DNA of 6,286 nucleotides from G963674505 sp964575975 (lineage in GTDB: Bacteria; Desulfobacterota; Desulfobacteria; Desulfobacterales; SKZT01), in the NCBI GenBank assembly GCA_964575975.1, contig CAZNTU010000289.1, forward strand, positions 1 to 6,286, given 5' to 3'. The notes under the pieces were generated by a model that saw only the letters and a list, made by a program, of their open reading frames with translations, ran no database searches and was not told the origin of the DNA. A program made the position numbers and the translations under genes. The first letter of the stretch is position 1; each line of letters opens with the position of its first letter. Positions 1 to 6,166 of this stretch are shown piece by piece.

Positions 1-3000
1 CTCTTCGACCTTTTTCTCGAAGTCGCTCTGTATTCGATACATTTCCGTGAATTCGGCGAAAGCCCACCTTCCGTACCGGCCGAGGTTGTTCACGCCGGGG
101 ACCCATCGGGTTTCCATGGTCGCCTTCTTTTCCTTGGCGTCCTCGCGCCGATACCCTTTGATTTCCACGACCAGATTCAATGGATCTTCGTGGCCGTCGT
201 CGATTTGCACGATGAAATCGGGTCGATAGATTCGCTTTTCGGAACCGTAGCGGTAGGGGACTTCGAACCCGAGGCCGTGGTTTTTGACGTAGGCCTTCAC
301 TTTGGGATGGGATTCCGCCACGCGGCAGAATTCGCCTTCCCAGTCGCTGTCGAGGACGACCCAGTTGACGTGGCATTTGCGTGCGTCGGCCTGCCACTTG
401 CTTTTCTTGGATGTCGTGAAATTGACGTGCCTGGTCGAGCCTTCGGGGTTGTACGGGTCTAGCACGGCCTTGACGGGCTGCCGGTCCGACATGGAGCGGG
501 TTATGGCCGCGGTGATGCGCTCGCAGGCCATGTCGGCCAATTCCTGGTACATCAGCTGGGCCGGATAGGTTCCTCCCTTGCAGACGAGGCAGTCGTCGAG
601 CCATTTTTTCACGATTCGTTTCAGCTTGCCGAACAGATGGATTTTGGGGTCTCCGTCCGGGTCCCTCCATTTGGCGAACAGCAGGCGTTTGGTTATGTGG
701 AGCAGGAGGGTGGACGTTCTCATGTCGTCCAGATGTTCCAGGGTGAGATCGACGTCCTTGCCGATGATGCCCTGGTTTTTCGTCTCTGCGGGGCCGATCA
801 GGTCGGGGGTCAGTTCCAGAACGGAATCGTCGTTGAATTCCGCCGTCAGCCGGTCGTCGGGGAGTTTCACTCGGTAGCCCTCCACGCGGGGGAACCGGAT
901 TTCCAGAGGATCGCGGTCGGGGCGGACGGCGTTCACGCGGACGGTTTCGCGGGGCGGACGCGGCTTGACCACGACCGGTTTGGCGGTGAAGTCGAAGGGA
1001 ATGCCGAGGACGTCGGCGTATTCGACGTCGAACAAGCCGTCGTCGTTCAATTCGTAGGACTGCCTGCGCAACCCACGGCCGACGACCTGCTCGCACAAAA
1101 GCTGGGTTCCGAACGCCCGCACGCCCAGCACATGCGTGACGGTATTGGCGTCCCAGCCTTCCGTGAGCATGGACACGGAAACTACGCAACGAATGGACTC
1201 GCCCAGTCGGCCCTTGTCCCCCACGGTGTTCATGACCTCCCTCAGCAGGTCCTGGTCCGTGATGTTGTCCCCCTGTTTTCGGTCTCCCGTACGTTCGATA
1301 ATCTCCCGCCGGAACCGTTCGATCTCGTCGGCCGCCATCTTGCGGAAATTCATGTCCAAGGCGTCTCCGGACTCGAGTTGTTCGCTGTCTATCAACAGCG
1401 TGCGGGGGCGGGGTTTCGGTTCGTCGTGCTCGTCGTAATTGCGAAAGAGAGGCAGTCTTCCGTTGACTACCTTCGTGGAACCGTCCTCGTTTTCCTTGAC
1501 GAAACCGGAAATGTAATCGTAGACCAGTTTGGAAGTGGAGGTGTTGTTGCACACCACGATGAAGCACGGGGGGACGCCGATTCCTTCCTTTTGCCATGCC
1601 TCGAAGGTTTTCTTGTAATGCCCGTACAAGGCTTCCAGCGCGGTTTGCAGCTCGACGGGCAGGCTCAGGGGGTCGAGGCTTTTCGCCTTGCCCCGTCCTT
1701 CTTTGGGCATTTTGGCGCGGATGTGTTCCCAGAGGTTTCGAAACTTGGGCATTTCTTCGCCGGAGATATTGTCGGCCACGGGCACGCGGGGAAGCTTGAC
1801 GATGCCGCATTCGATGGCGTCCATGAGGGAGAAGTCGCACATGGTCCAATGGAACAGCGTGCTTTCGGCGTAGCCGGAGCCTTTCAGAAAGAACGGCGTG
1901 GCCGAAAGATCGATCGCGCGGCTTATTCCGATGTTCCGGTTCACGATTTCCAGGCCGCTGATCCACAGGCGCGCGGCTTCGTTGTTCTTTTCCGCCTCCT
2001 TCTTGTCCTCGCCTTTGAGCTTCTCCGTATCTTCGTCGTTGTCGTCGCCCGGCTTTTCCCGATAGCAGTGATGCCCTTCGTCGTTGATCGCCATGATGTT
2101 CTTCATGCCCATGAGATCGTCCATGACCCGCCGAATCATTTGCCCCTCGGTTTCCAGCGTTTTCGGCGGTTCGCCGCGGCCCTGCAAGAGGGAACGGCCT
2201 CCTTTCGAAAGTTCCATGCGTTCGCGGAGTTTGAACGAGTGATAGTTGACGATGACGATCTTTGCCTGCTGCAAGTCGGGGAGCATGTCCTTGGGGACCA
2301 GTTCGCGGGTGGCGAAGTAGCTTTCGGGGTCGTTGGGCTGAATCACCCGCAGGCGGTCCCGAATGGTCAGGCCGGGAGTAACGACCAGAAATCCCCGCGT
2401 GAACAATTGGCTGTTGGGCCGTCGCACCTTATTAATAGTCTGCCAGGCGATCAGCATGGCCATGACCGTTGTCTTGCCGGCGCCCGTGGCGAGTTTCAGG
2501 GCGAGTCGGTTCAACTCCGGATTGGCGTCCTGGTTGGCTTTTTTCAAATGGTCGAGAAAGGGCTTGCCGGCCTTTCCGGATTTCGGCGCGACTTCGGTAA
2601 GCCAGATGACGGTCTCCACGGCCTCGACTTGGCAAAAAAACGGCCGGATGCGGTTGAAATCGTAGTGTCTCCAATGTTGCAGCAGACGGGCCGTCTCCGG
2701 GGTCACCTTCCAGTCGGCGGGGTTCGGTATGACGCGCCATTTGTCCACTTGCGCTCGCAGTTCGTTGATCAACGGGGCCGAATGGTATCTCTGATCTTCG
2801 GTCGAAAGGCCTTTTCCCTCGTCGAAAACGAACTGCGTCTGTTCCTGGACCGCGTTTTTCCTTTTCCGGGGCATTGGAATTGGAGTGATGTATTTTACAG
2901 GCCGGCGCTTTTGCACGATCTTTTGCGTGGGCTGACCGGAATCGTCAAGCTCCCAGTGCTTCGAAGGATATTCGTAGGGAGAGTTCAGAATCGGTTTTTC

Positions 3001-3018
3001 GAAGAATCGATCGTCCAT
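1..3018 (-). CDS. Type III restriction Res-like helicase-nuclease, 3' end cut by window edge
   Basis: The frame is open for 1006 codons from an ATG at 3018 and runs off the left edge. Motifs seen in order: RPFFCQ near 125-130 (Q-motif-like), Walker A TGAGKT at 178-183 (Lys182), VVTPGLTIRDRL near 212, DEGHH at 313-317 (motif II), SATPF at 372-376 (motif III), TEGWD at 619-623, and QVVGRGLRR at 644-652 (motif VI). Near the C-terminus, RPDF (Asp934) and VVEIKGY (Glu952, Lys954) form a PD-(D/E)xK nuclease signature. This domain order is that of ATP-dependent restriction subunits of the type III Res class; from memory, databases call a close group the BPTD_3080 family, of about this length, so only a short tail is probably missing. 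The protein should act in the cytoplasm on unmodified foreign DNA. The ATG has a GGAG 11 bases upstream (3030-3033); the frame stays open to 3118 without another ATG. No methyltransferase lies in the window. Family is firm; subtype and partner are inferred. Confidence 0.93.
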   Translation of the reverse strand, partial: MDDRFFEKPILNSPYEYPSKHWELDDSGQPTQKIVQKRRPVKYITPIPMPRKRKNAVQEQTQFVFDEGKGLSTEDQRYHSAPLINELRAQVDKWRVIPNPADWKVTPETARLLQHWRHYDFNRIRPFFCQVEAVETVIWLTEVAPKSGKAGKPFLDHLKKANQDANPELNRLALKLATGAGKTTVMAMLIAWQTINKVRRPNSQLFTRGFLVVTPGLTIRDRLRVIQPNDPESYFATRELVPKDMLPDLQQAKIVIVNYHSFKLRERMELSKGGRSLLQGRGEPPKTLETEGQMIRRVMDDLMGMKNIMAINDEGHHCYREKPGDDNDEDTEKLKGEDKKEAEKNNEAARLWISGLEIVNRNIGISRAIDLSATPFFLKGSGYAESTLFHWTMCDFSLMDAIECGIVKLPRVPVADNISGEEMPKFRNLWEHIRAKMPKEGRGKAKSLDPLSLPVELQTALEALYGHYKKTFEAWQKEGIGVPPCFIVVCNNTSTSKLVYDYISGFVKENEDGSTKVVNGRLPLFRNYDEHDEPKPRPRTLLIDSEQLESGDALDMNFRKMAADEIERFRREIIERTGDRKQGDNITDQDLLREVMNTVGDKGRLGESIRCVVSVSMLTEGWDANTVTHVLGVRAFGTQLLCEQVVGRGLRRQSYELNDDGLFDVEYADVLGIPFDFTAKPVVVKPRPPRETVRVNAVRPDRDPLEIRFPRVEGYRVKLPDDRLTAEFNDDSVLELTPDLIGPAETKNQGIIGKDVDLTLEHLDDMRTSTLLLHITKRLLFAKWRDPDGDPKIHLFGKLKRIVKKWLDDCLVCKGGTYPAQLMYQELADMACERITAAITRSMSDRQPVKAVLDPYNPEGSTRHVNFTTSKKSKWQADARKCHVNWVVLDSDWEGEFCRVAESHPKVKAYVKNHGLGFEVPYRYGSEKRIYRPDFIVQIDDGHEDPLNLVVEIKGYRREDAKEKKATMETRWVPGVNNLGRYGRWAFAEFTEMYRIQSDFEKKVEE

Positions 3019-3084
3019 GCTTTGGTGTTCTCCAGTATCTGACCTTCCACTCAATAGAGAATTCGCGCTCGAACTTTCTAAAAA

Positions 3085-3200
3085 TTCGAAGACGTATTCG
3101 AAAATAAAATCCCTCGGTCAAGAGGAAACATAGCTATAAGCACGATCTTTTTTTTTGCGTTCCATACGATATGTTCGAATATTGAGCGAACAGGTTCGAA
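3085..3200. repeat. Cluster of four TTCGAA palindromes upstream of the restriction gene
   Basis: TTCGAA occurs at 3085-3090, 3097-3102, 3174-3179 and 3195-3200. The last two sit in the longer direct repeat GTTCGAAT, 21 bases apart (about two helical turns). Between them is the inverted repeat CGAAC-AG-GTTCG (3187-3198). The first pair is 12 bases apart and flanks or overlaps the possible -10 box. The arrangement suggests an operator array for a regulator of the restriction gene, but no regulator is encoded in the window. The CGAAC/GTTCG half-sites recall Gram-positive LexA boxes, but the spacing of 2 is wrong for those. Confidence 0.35.
3093..3121 (-). promoter_or_regulatory. Possible sigma70-type promoter for the restriction gene
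   Basis: On the minus strand TTGACC (3116-3121) is followed, after 17 bases, by AATACG (3093-3098), about 75 bases before the restriction gene start. The -35 box is good but the -10 box matches TATAAT at only three positions, so this is a weak prediction. A small inverted repeat, CCTC and GAGG at 3112-3115 and 3122-3125, overlaps the -35 box, and two TTCGAA palindromes lie at or next to the -10 box. Confidence 0.3.
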
Positions 3201-3339
3201 TCGGCGCATTTTTGTTTCAGCTTAAAGTTTAACAAAAAATAACGCAATATTTTTTTCGCCGTCGGAATTGGTTCTCAGGCCGATATATATTGCATGAATT
3301 TCGACAATTTCGACTGCGACGCACGCATTGTTTTAAAAA

Positions 3340-3575
3340 TCAAACGAGGTTGTCCTCCTGCGGAACCACCATCCTATACGGCATGTGCAATCCGTGCTTG
3401 TCGCTATCGGCCTGGTGCTGGTTTTTGGAGAGCTTTTCCAGGGACAAGACCTTTCGCAAGGGGTCGGTCCAGTTCTCGTTCGCGGGTTTCGGAAGGTTCT
3501 CCGGAACCGGTTCGGCGTTTTGCGTCGTTCCGTTTCATCATGTTTCTGGCTGGAACTGTTGACGCTGTTCGCCAT
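3340..3575 (-). pseudogene. Decayed or frameshifted small gene, function unknown
   Basis: The minus strand has a 64-codon stop-free stretch ending in TGA at 3340-3342. Its translation looks protein-like and includes ENWTDPLRKVLSLEKLSKNQ and ends HMPYRMVVPQEDNLV. Third codon positions there are mostly G or C, as in the true genes nearby. The stretch has no start codon near its beginning, and two adjacent in-frame TGA codons (3535-3540) precede it. A second minus-strand frame, starting with ATG at 3575 and reading MANSVNSSSQKHDETERR, overlaps its beginning. One -1 shift near 3517-3525 would join them into a protein of roughly 78 residues. An AAGGA lies about 11 bases before that ATG. I do not recognise the family. 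It could be a small hydrophilic protein broken by mutation, a sequencing error in a live gene, or the tail of a larger lost gene. Confidence 0.35.
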
Positions 3576-3633
3576 CTCGTGGGCGGTCCTTCTCGTAGCG
3601 GGGAACTTCCCGGGGTGGAGGTCACAAGCGCCA

Positions 3634-3751
3634 ACTTTGGAGCATTATCCATTGAATATCAAAGGAGCATATGGACTACGGCGAATTCAAAGCCTTGGGA
3701 TTGCCCATCGGAAGCGGAATGGTTGAAAGCACGTGCAAATGTCTCAAGCAT
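3634..3751 (+). mobile_element. Remnant of an ISKra4-like transposase C-terminus
   Basis: The plus strand reads MDYGEFKALGLPIGSGMVES followed by TCK from 3671. This matches the C-terminal block of ISKra4-type DDE transposases, where GLPIGSG is followed by V-E-x-x-C-K and the Glu (codon 3725-3727) is the last catalytic acid. Just upstream, in another frame, TLEHYPLNIK (3634-3663) fits the preceding family segment, in which a Tyr, an Asn and a Met-x-Tyr recur. Removing one G at 3664-3665 joins the two as NIKEHMDYGEF, so the copy has a frameshift. After CK the similarity stops, and no N-terminal half or terminal inverted repeats were found. This is a dead fragment of an old insertion. Family assignment is from memory of motifs. 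Confidence 0.55.
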
Positions 3752-4029
3752 ATACCTTGTTTACCTACTTTCTCTATATCCCACATCCTGCTATTTGTAA
3801 CCATGTATACGATTCCTGCTTTCCGGCGGATGTCATCGAACACCTCATCGGGACGACACTTATAAGACGACAATTATGATTAAGGACGGCGAAAAGGCGC
3901 CTGTGCGACTCGGACTTATCGCAAGGCGCGAACGGATGGGAGCGGTGTCTCTGTCGCGATAGTCGCTACCAGGACGCGGCTCTATCATCATGCGATAAAA
4001 CAACATACAAACATAAGGGAGGACAAACC
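3752..4029. other. Intergenic region and leader of the dehydrogenase gene
   Basis: No intact gene is visible. One plus-strand frame ends ADVIEHLIGTTLIRRQL before a TGA at about 3878 and could be another coding remnant. A minus-strand TTG-started frame of 65 codons (3676-3873) overlaps the transposase remnant and lacks a ribosome binding site. The 7-base direct repeat AAGGCGC occurs at 3894-3900 and 3923-3929. A strong ribosome binding site, AAGGGAGGA (4015-4023), ends the region, 7 bases between its GGAGG and the ATG at 4030. I found no convincing promoter pair; TATCAT at 3983-3988 has no good -35 partner. Confidence 0.5.
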
Positions 4030-5259
4030 ATGAAATCCGTGCGTATGACGATTCTTTTCCTGCTCCTTGCCGCAAGTCTCATTTTTCCGATTACGCTTCC
4101 GGGAGAGGCGCATGCCCAGGAGCCCGCTGCGGGAACCGATCAGGAAGTCACCGGCCATACCTTCGTTCCGGAGCGAAAGAAGTTCAGCGAGGATTTTATT
4201 CGGCAACTGAGACTGCCCGAAGGCTTCGAGGTCAATGTGTTTGCCAAGGATCTGGAGAACCCGCGCATCATGACGGTGGACGACGGCGGCGTGGTCTACG
4301 TCACGCAGCCCTCCGAAGGCAATGTCATTGCCTTGCGCGACAGCGACAACGATGGACGGGCCGACGAGAAACGCGTCGTGGTGTCGGAAATCGACGACAT
4401 CCATGGTATCGCCTACCACCAAAACAAGCTGTACCTGTCGCCTCCCACAAGTCTGTACGTGGTCGATATCGATCAGGACGGCAGCGTGAGCCAGCCTCGA
4501 CTGCTGATCGACGATCTGCCCGACGGAGGGCAGCATCCCAACCGCACTCTCCAATTCGGGCCCGACGGCTTGCTGTACCTCTCCGTCGGCAGCAGCTGCA
4601 ATGCGTGTCCCGAAACCAATCCCGAACACGCTACCATGCTGCAGATCCGGCTGAGCGAGGAAAGCCATGAGCGGCGCATTTATGCCCATGGTCTGCGCAA
4701 CACGGTCGGCTTCGGCTGGCATCCTGTTACAGGGGAGTTCTGGGGGATAGACATGGGCTCGGACTGGCGAGGCGCGGATCTTCCCCCCGAAGAGGTGAAC
4801 CTCGTTCGCGAAGGACTTCACTACGGCTGGCCCTGGTGTTACGGCAACCGGCAGGTGGACGAGATCGTCGCCCAGAAGCCGCGGGACATGACCAAGGAGG
4901 AGTTCTGCGCCAAAACGGAGCCCATGGCGCTCGGACATCAGGCTCACAGCTCTCCCTTGCAGATGGTCTTTTACGACGCGGATCAGTTTCCGGCTGAGTA
5001 CAGGAACGATGCCTTCGCTTCCCTGCGCGGATCATGGAACCGCAAACCCCCTGTAGGCTATAAGGTGATGAGACTGCGCTTCGATGACAAAGGTCAACCC
5101 GTTGAATTCGAAGACTTCATGACCGGCTTCATCACCAAAGACGGAAGCGCCTACCTGGCAAGGCTGTGTGGATTGACCGTTGCGCGCGACGGATCGCTGT
5201 TGGTCGGGGACGACCACAATGGGGTGATTTACCGGGTTTCGTATCGGACTCCTCGGTAA
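4030..5259 (+). CDS. Secreted PQQ-dependent sugar (sorbosone/glucose-type) dehydrogenase
   Basis: This 409-residue protein has the features of soluble PQQ sugar dehydrogenases, six-bladed propellers that oxidise aldoses or related sugars in the periplasm. Residues 1-29 form a Sec signal peptide with a hydrophobic core (MTILFLLLAASLIF) and a likely cut after AHA. The mature part starts the fold near LPEGFEVNVFAKDLENPRIM (62-81). H169 in GGQHPNR, followed by FGPDGLLYLSVG (176-187), and GLRN (221-224) align with the His and Arg-Asn that bind PQQ in the Acinetobacter enzyme. Later family blocks are WGIDMGSDWRGADLPPEEVN (238-257), GWPWCYG (266-272), SLRGSWNRKPPVGYK (331-345) and DGSLLVGDDHNGVIYRVSY (387-405). 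C190 and C193 form a CxxC pair, seen in the sorbosone dehydrogenase subgroup. The ATG is fixed by GGAGG 7 bases upstream. No PQQ synthesis genes are in the window, so cofactor supply is unknown. The substrate cannot be read from sequence. Confidence 0.9.
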   Translation: MKSVRMTILFLLLAASLIFPITLPGEAHAQEPAAGTDQEVTGHTFVPERKKFSEDFIRQLRLPEGFEVNVFAKDLENPRIMTVDDGGVVYVTQPSEGNVIALRDSDNDGRADEKRVVVSEIDDIHGIAYHQNKLYLSPPTSLYVVDIDQDGSVSQPRLLIDDLPDGGQHPNRTLQFGPDGLLYLSVGSSCNACPETNPEHATMLQIRLSEESHERRIYAHGLRNTVGFGWHPVTGEFWGIDMGSDWRGADLPPEEVNLVREGLHYGWPWCYGNRQVDEIVAQKPRDMTKEEFCAKTEPMALGHQAHSSPLQMVFYDADQFPAEYRNDAFASLRGSWNRKPPVGYKVMRLRFDDKGQPVEFEDFMTGFITKDGSAYLARLCGLTVARDGSLLVGDDHNGVIYRVSYRTPR

Positions 5260-5327
5260 GGACTCGAATCATTCTTCATGCTCGACGGGGTGTTTTGATC
5301 GATAAAAACGACAATGCTTATGATCAT
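5229..5327 (-). CDS. Possible 32-residue small ORF downstream of the first
   Basis: On the minus strand an ATG at 5327 follows GGAGG (5332-5336) by 4 bases, 12 bases after the stop of the previous small ORF. It starts MIISIVVFIDQNTPSSMKND and ends with TAA at 5229-5231. The first nine residues are hydrophobic and the rest is polar and charged, too short for a clear membrane segment. Its last 31 bases run antisense to the 3' end of the dehydrogenase gene. The spacing to the ATG is shorter than usual. No family is recognised, and it could be spurious. Confidence 0.25.
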   Translation of the reverse strand: MIISIVVFIDQNTPSSMKNDSSPYRGVRYETR

Positions 5328-5331
5328 AGCA

Positions 5332-5355
5332 CCTCCGTCTCAAGACGCGCGGAGG
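5332..5355 (-). promoter_or_regulatory. Hairpin that can mask the ribosome binding site of the second small ORF
   Basis: In the minus-strand transcript CCTCC (5351-5355) can pair with GGAGG (5332-5336). GTC and GAC pair inside that around a TTGA loop, leaving a GCGC bulge. The GGAGG is the ribosome binding site of the 32-residue ORF. The CCTCC lies in the last codons of the 20-residue ORF, whose TGA stop is in the loop. Ribosomes finishing the first ORF would open the stem, as in translational coupling. On the plus strand the same hairpin has no T-run, so it is not a typical terminator. Confidence 0.35.
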
Positions 5356-5402
5356 GCGATCATGACCGAAAGACCTTCCCGTGGCTTGGCCCCATTTGCC
5401 AT
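5340..5402 (-). CDS. Possible 20-residue small ORF or leader peptide
   Basis: On the minus strand an ATG at 5402 is preceded by AAAGGAGG (5410-5417) with 7 bases between GGAGG and ATG, a near-ideal ribosome binding site. The ORF encodes MANGAKPREGLSVMI and a few more residues, ending in TGA at 5340-5342. It has no recognisable domain or run of one amino acid, so a classic amino-acid attenuator is unlikely. Its end overlaps a hairpin that covers the ribosome binding site of the next small ORF. No good promoter is seen upstream. It may be a true small protein, a leader peptide or chance. Confidence 0.3.
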   Translation of the reverse strand: MANGAKPREGLSVMIALRAS

Positions 5403-5557
5403 TTTATATCCTCCTTTCGTTCCTGCCATTGGCCGATCGCACAATTCCATCGGACGTCCGCAACTTCGATCCATCGACAATCCTTGCCCCGTTCCCTTTC
5501 CGCCTTGACGGGGATATTTGAAAAGCCCTTTGTTTTCGTTAACAAAAAGAAAAAATT

Positions 5558-6166
5558 ATGAAAATTACCCGCATAAATTATTTCGGTGTTATGGCTGTTT
5601 TAATTTTTGGTGTTCTTTCTTTATTTCCCGTAAAAAAAATTTTCGCTGAAACGGACGAACCTTTATGGTCGGTTTTTGTTTATGGCGGAAAATGGAGCGA
5701 CAACCCGATCGCCCATATAATAAGATTCGAAACCGAATTTGAAAATTCATATGTCTGGGCGGCGGGAATTTCCCGCAATATCTACGATATCACAGATTTT
5801 CTGGTCATCGAGGCAGAATTGGGCACAGCCCGCCATACGGGACTTCAGGATCATTGCGAATTCAATGCGGCATTGAACTTGCGTTTGCACCGTTTTCCGT
5901 GGGACGATTACATAAAAACCTCGCTCGCATATGGATTGGGGCCTTCATACGCAACCAGCAGGCCGCCTATTGAAAATACAACCGATCGCGGCCCCGCTCA
6001 TATCCTTGTATTTATGCCCGTCGAGGTTGCCTTCGGCCCTCCTGGAAAATCCAATTCGCCCCTGGAATTCATCATACGGGTTCATCACCGCTCCGGAGCA
6101 TACGGAATTGTAAGCACCGCCAAGGGTTCCAACTTTGTAACCGCCGGTTTCCGATACCGCTTTTAA
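5558..6166 (+). CDS. Exported beta-barrel protein with PagL-like C-terminus (lipid A deacylase-related)
   Basis: The 202-residue product begins with a Sec signal peptide: basic start, hydrophobic core at about 8-24 and a likely cut after IFA (28-30). The mature 172 residues alternate hydrophobic and polar residues in short strands ending in aromatics and finish FRYRF, the usual outer-membrane barrel end signal. The C-terminal block FIIRVHHRSGAYG (171-183) then GSNFVTAGFRYRF (190-202) resembles PagL-type 3-O-deacylases, which remove an acyl chain from lipid A. There a His-x-Ser pair is catalytic, and here H177 and S179 fit. Length also fits PagL-like proteins. The acidic third catalytic residue of Pseudomonas PagL has no obvious counterpart, so activity is unproven. 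The ribosome binding site is weak (AAAAGAAAAA), and the 5' end of the gene is more AT-rich than its neighbours, which may reflect transfer. It could instead be a non-enzymatic barrel. Confidence 0.6.
   Translation: MKITRINYFGVMAVLIFGVLSLFPVKKIFAETDEPLWSVFVYGGKWSDNPIAHIIRFETEFENSYVWAAGISRNIYDITDFLVIEAELGTARHTGLQDHCEFNAALNLRLHRFPWDDYIKTSLAYGLGPSYATSRPPIENTTDRGPAHILVFMPVEVAFGPPGKSNSPLEFIIRVHHRSGAYGIVSTAKGSNFVTAGFRYRF

Larger units (their letters stand above)
3019..3339. other. AT-rich non-coding leader region
   Basis: These 320 bases are clearly richer in A and T than the genes on either side. They carry a T9 run at 3148-3156, a T7 run near 3250 and A-tracts around 3235. No reading frame here has a credible start with a ribosome binding site. 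The region holds the presumed 5' leader and promoter of the leftward restriction gene and the TTCGAA cluster. Neither T-run follows a convincing hairpin, so I do not call a terminator. Confidence 0.6.
5260..5557. other. Intergenic region between dehydrogenase and barrel gene
   Basis: No plus-strand gene is credible here, and no clear terminator follows the dehydrogenase. Two perfect 10-base palindromes are present: TATGATCATA (5319-5328) and CGGACGTCCG (5451-5460). TTGACG at 5505-5510 is a possible -35 box for the downstream barrel gene, but the sequence 17 bases on (CTTTGT) is a poor -10. The last 30 bases before the barrel gene are very AT-rich. The minus strand carries two tiny ORFs, listed separately. 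Confidence 0.5.

Noticed and set aside
637..3042. 801-codon plus-strand ORF
   Set aside because: It lies in exact codon register opposite the restriction gene, has no family motif, and is open only because the real gene avoids TTA, CTA and TCA codons across this stretch.
3148..3156. T9 run as a possible terminator
   Set aside because: No stable GC-rich hairpin precedes it on the plus strand, and no plus-strand gene ends nearby.
3187..3198. CGAAC-AG-GTTCG as a LexA box
   Set aside because: The Gram-positive LexA site needs four bases between the half-sites; here there are two.
3385..3726. 113-codon plus-strand ORF with hydrophobic stretches
   Set aside because: Most of it mirrors the minus-strand coding-like frame ending at 3340, and it has no ribosome binding site; only its TLEHYPLNIK part has meaning, as transposase remnant.
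3988..4947. 319-codon minus-strand ORF over the dehydrogenase
   Set aside because: It is antisense to a gene with clear family motifs and a signal peptide; its own translation shows no domain.
5360..5545. 61-codon minus-strand ORF starting with TTG
   Set aside because: It has no ribosome binding site and a rare start, and overlaps the better-supported 20-residue ORF in another frame.
5166..5561. 131-codon plus-strand ORF across the dehydrogenase end and the gap
   Set aside because: It starts inside the dehydrogenase gene without a ribosome site, and the translation has no recognisable domain.
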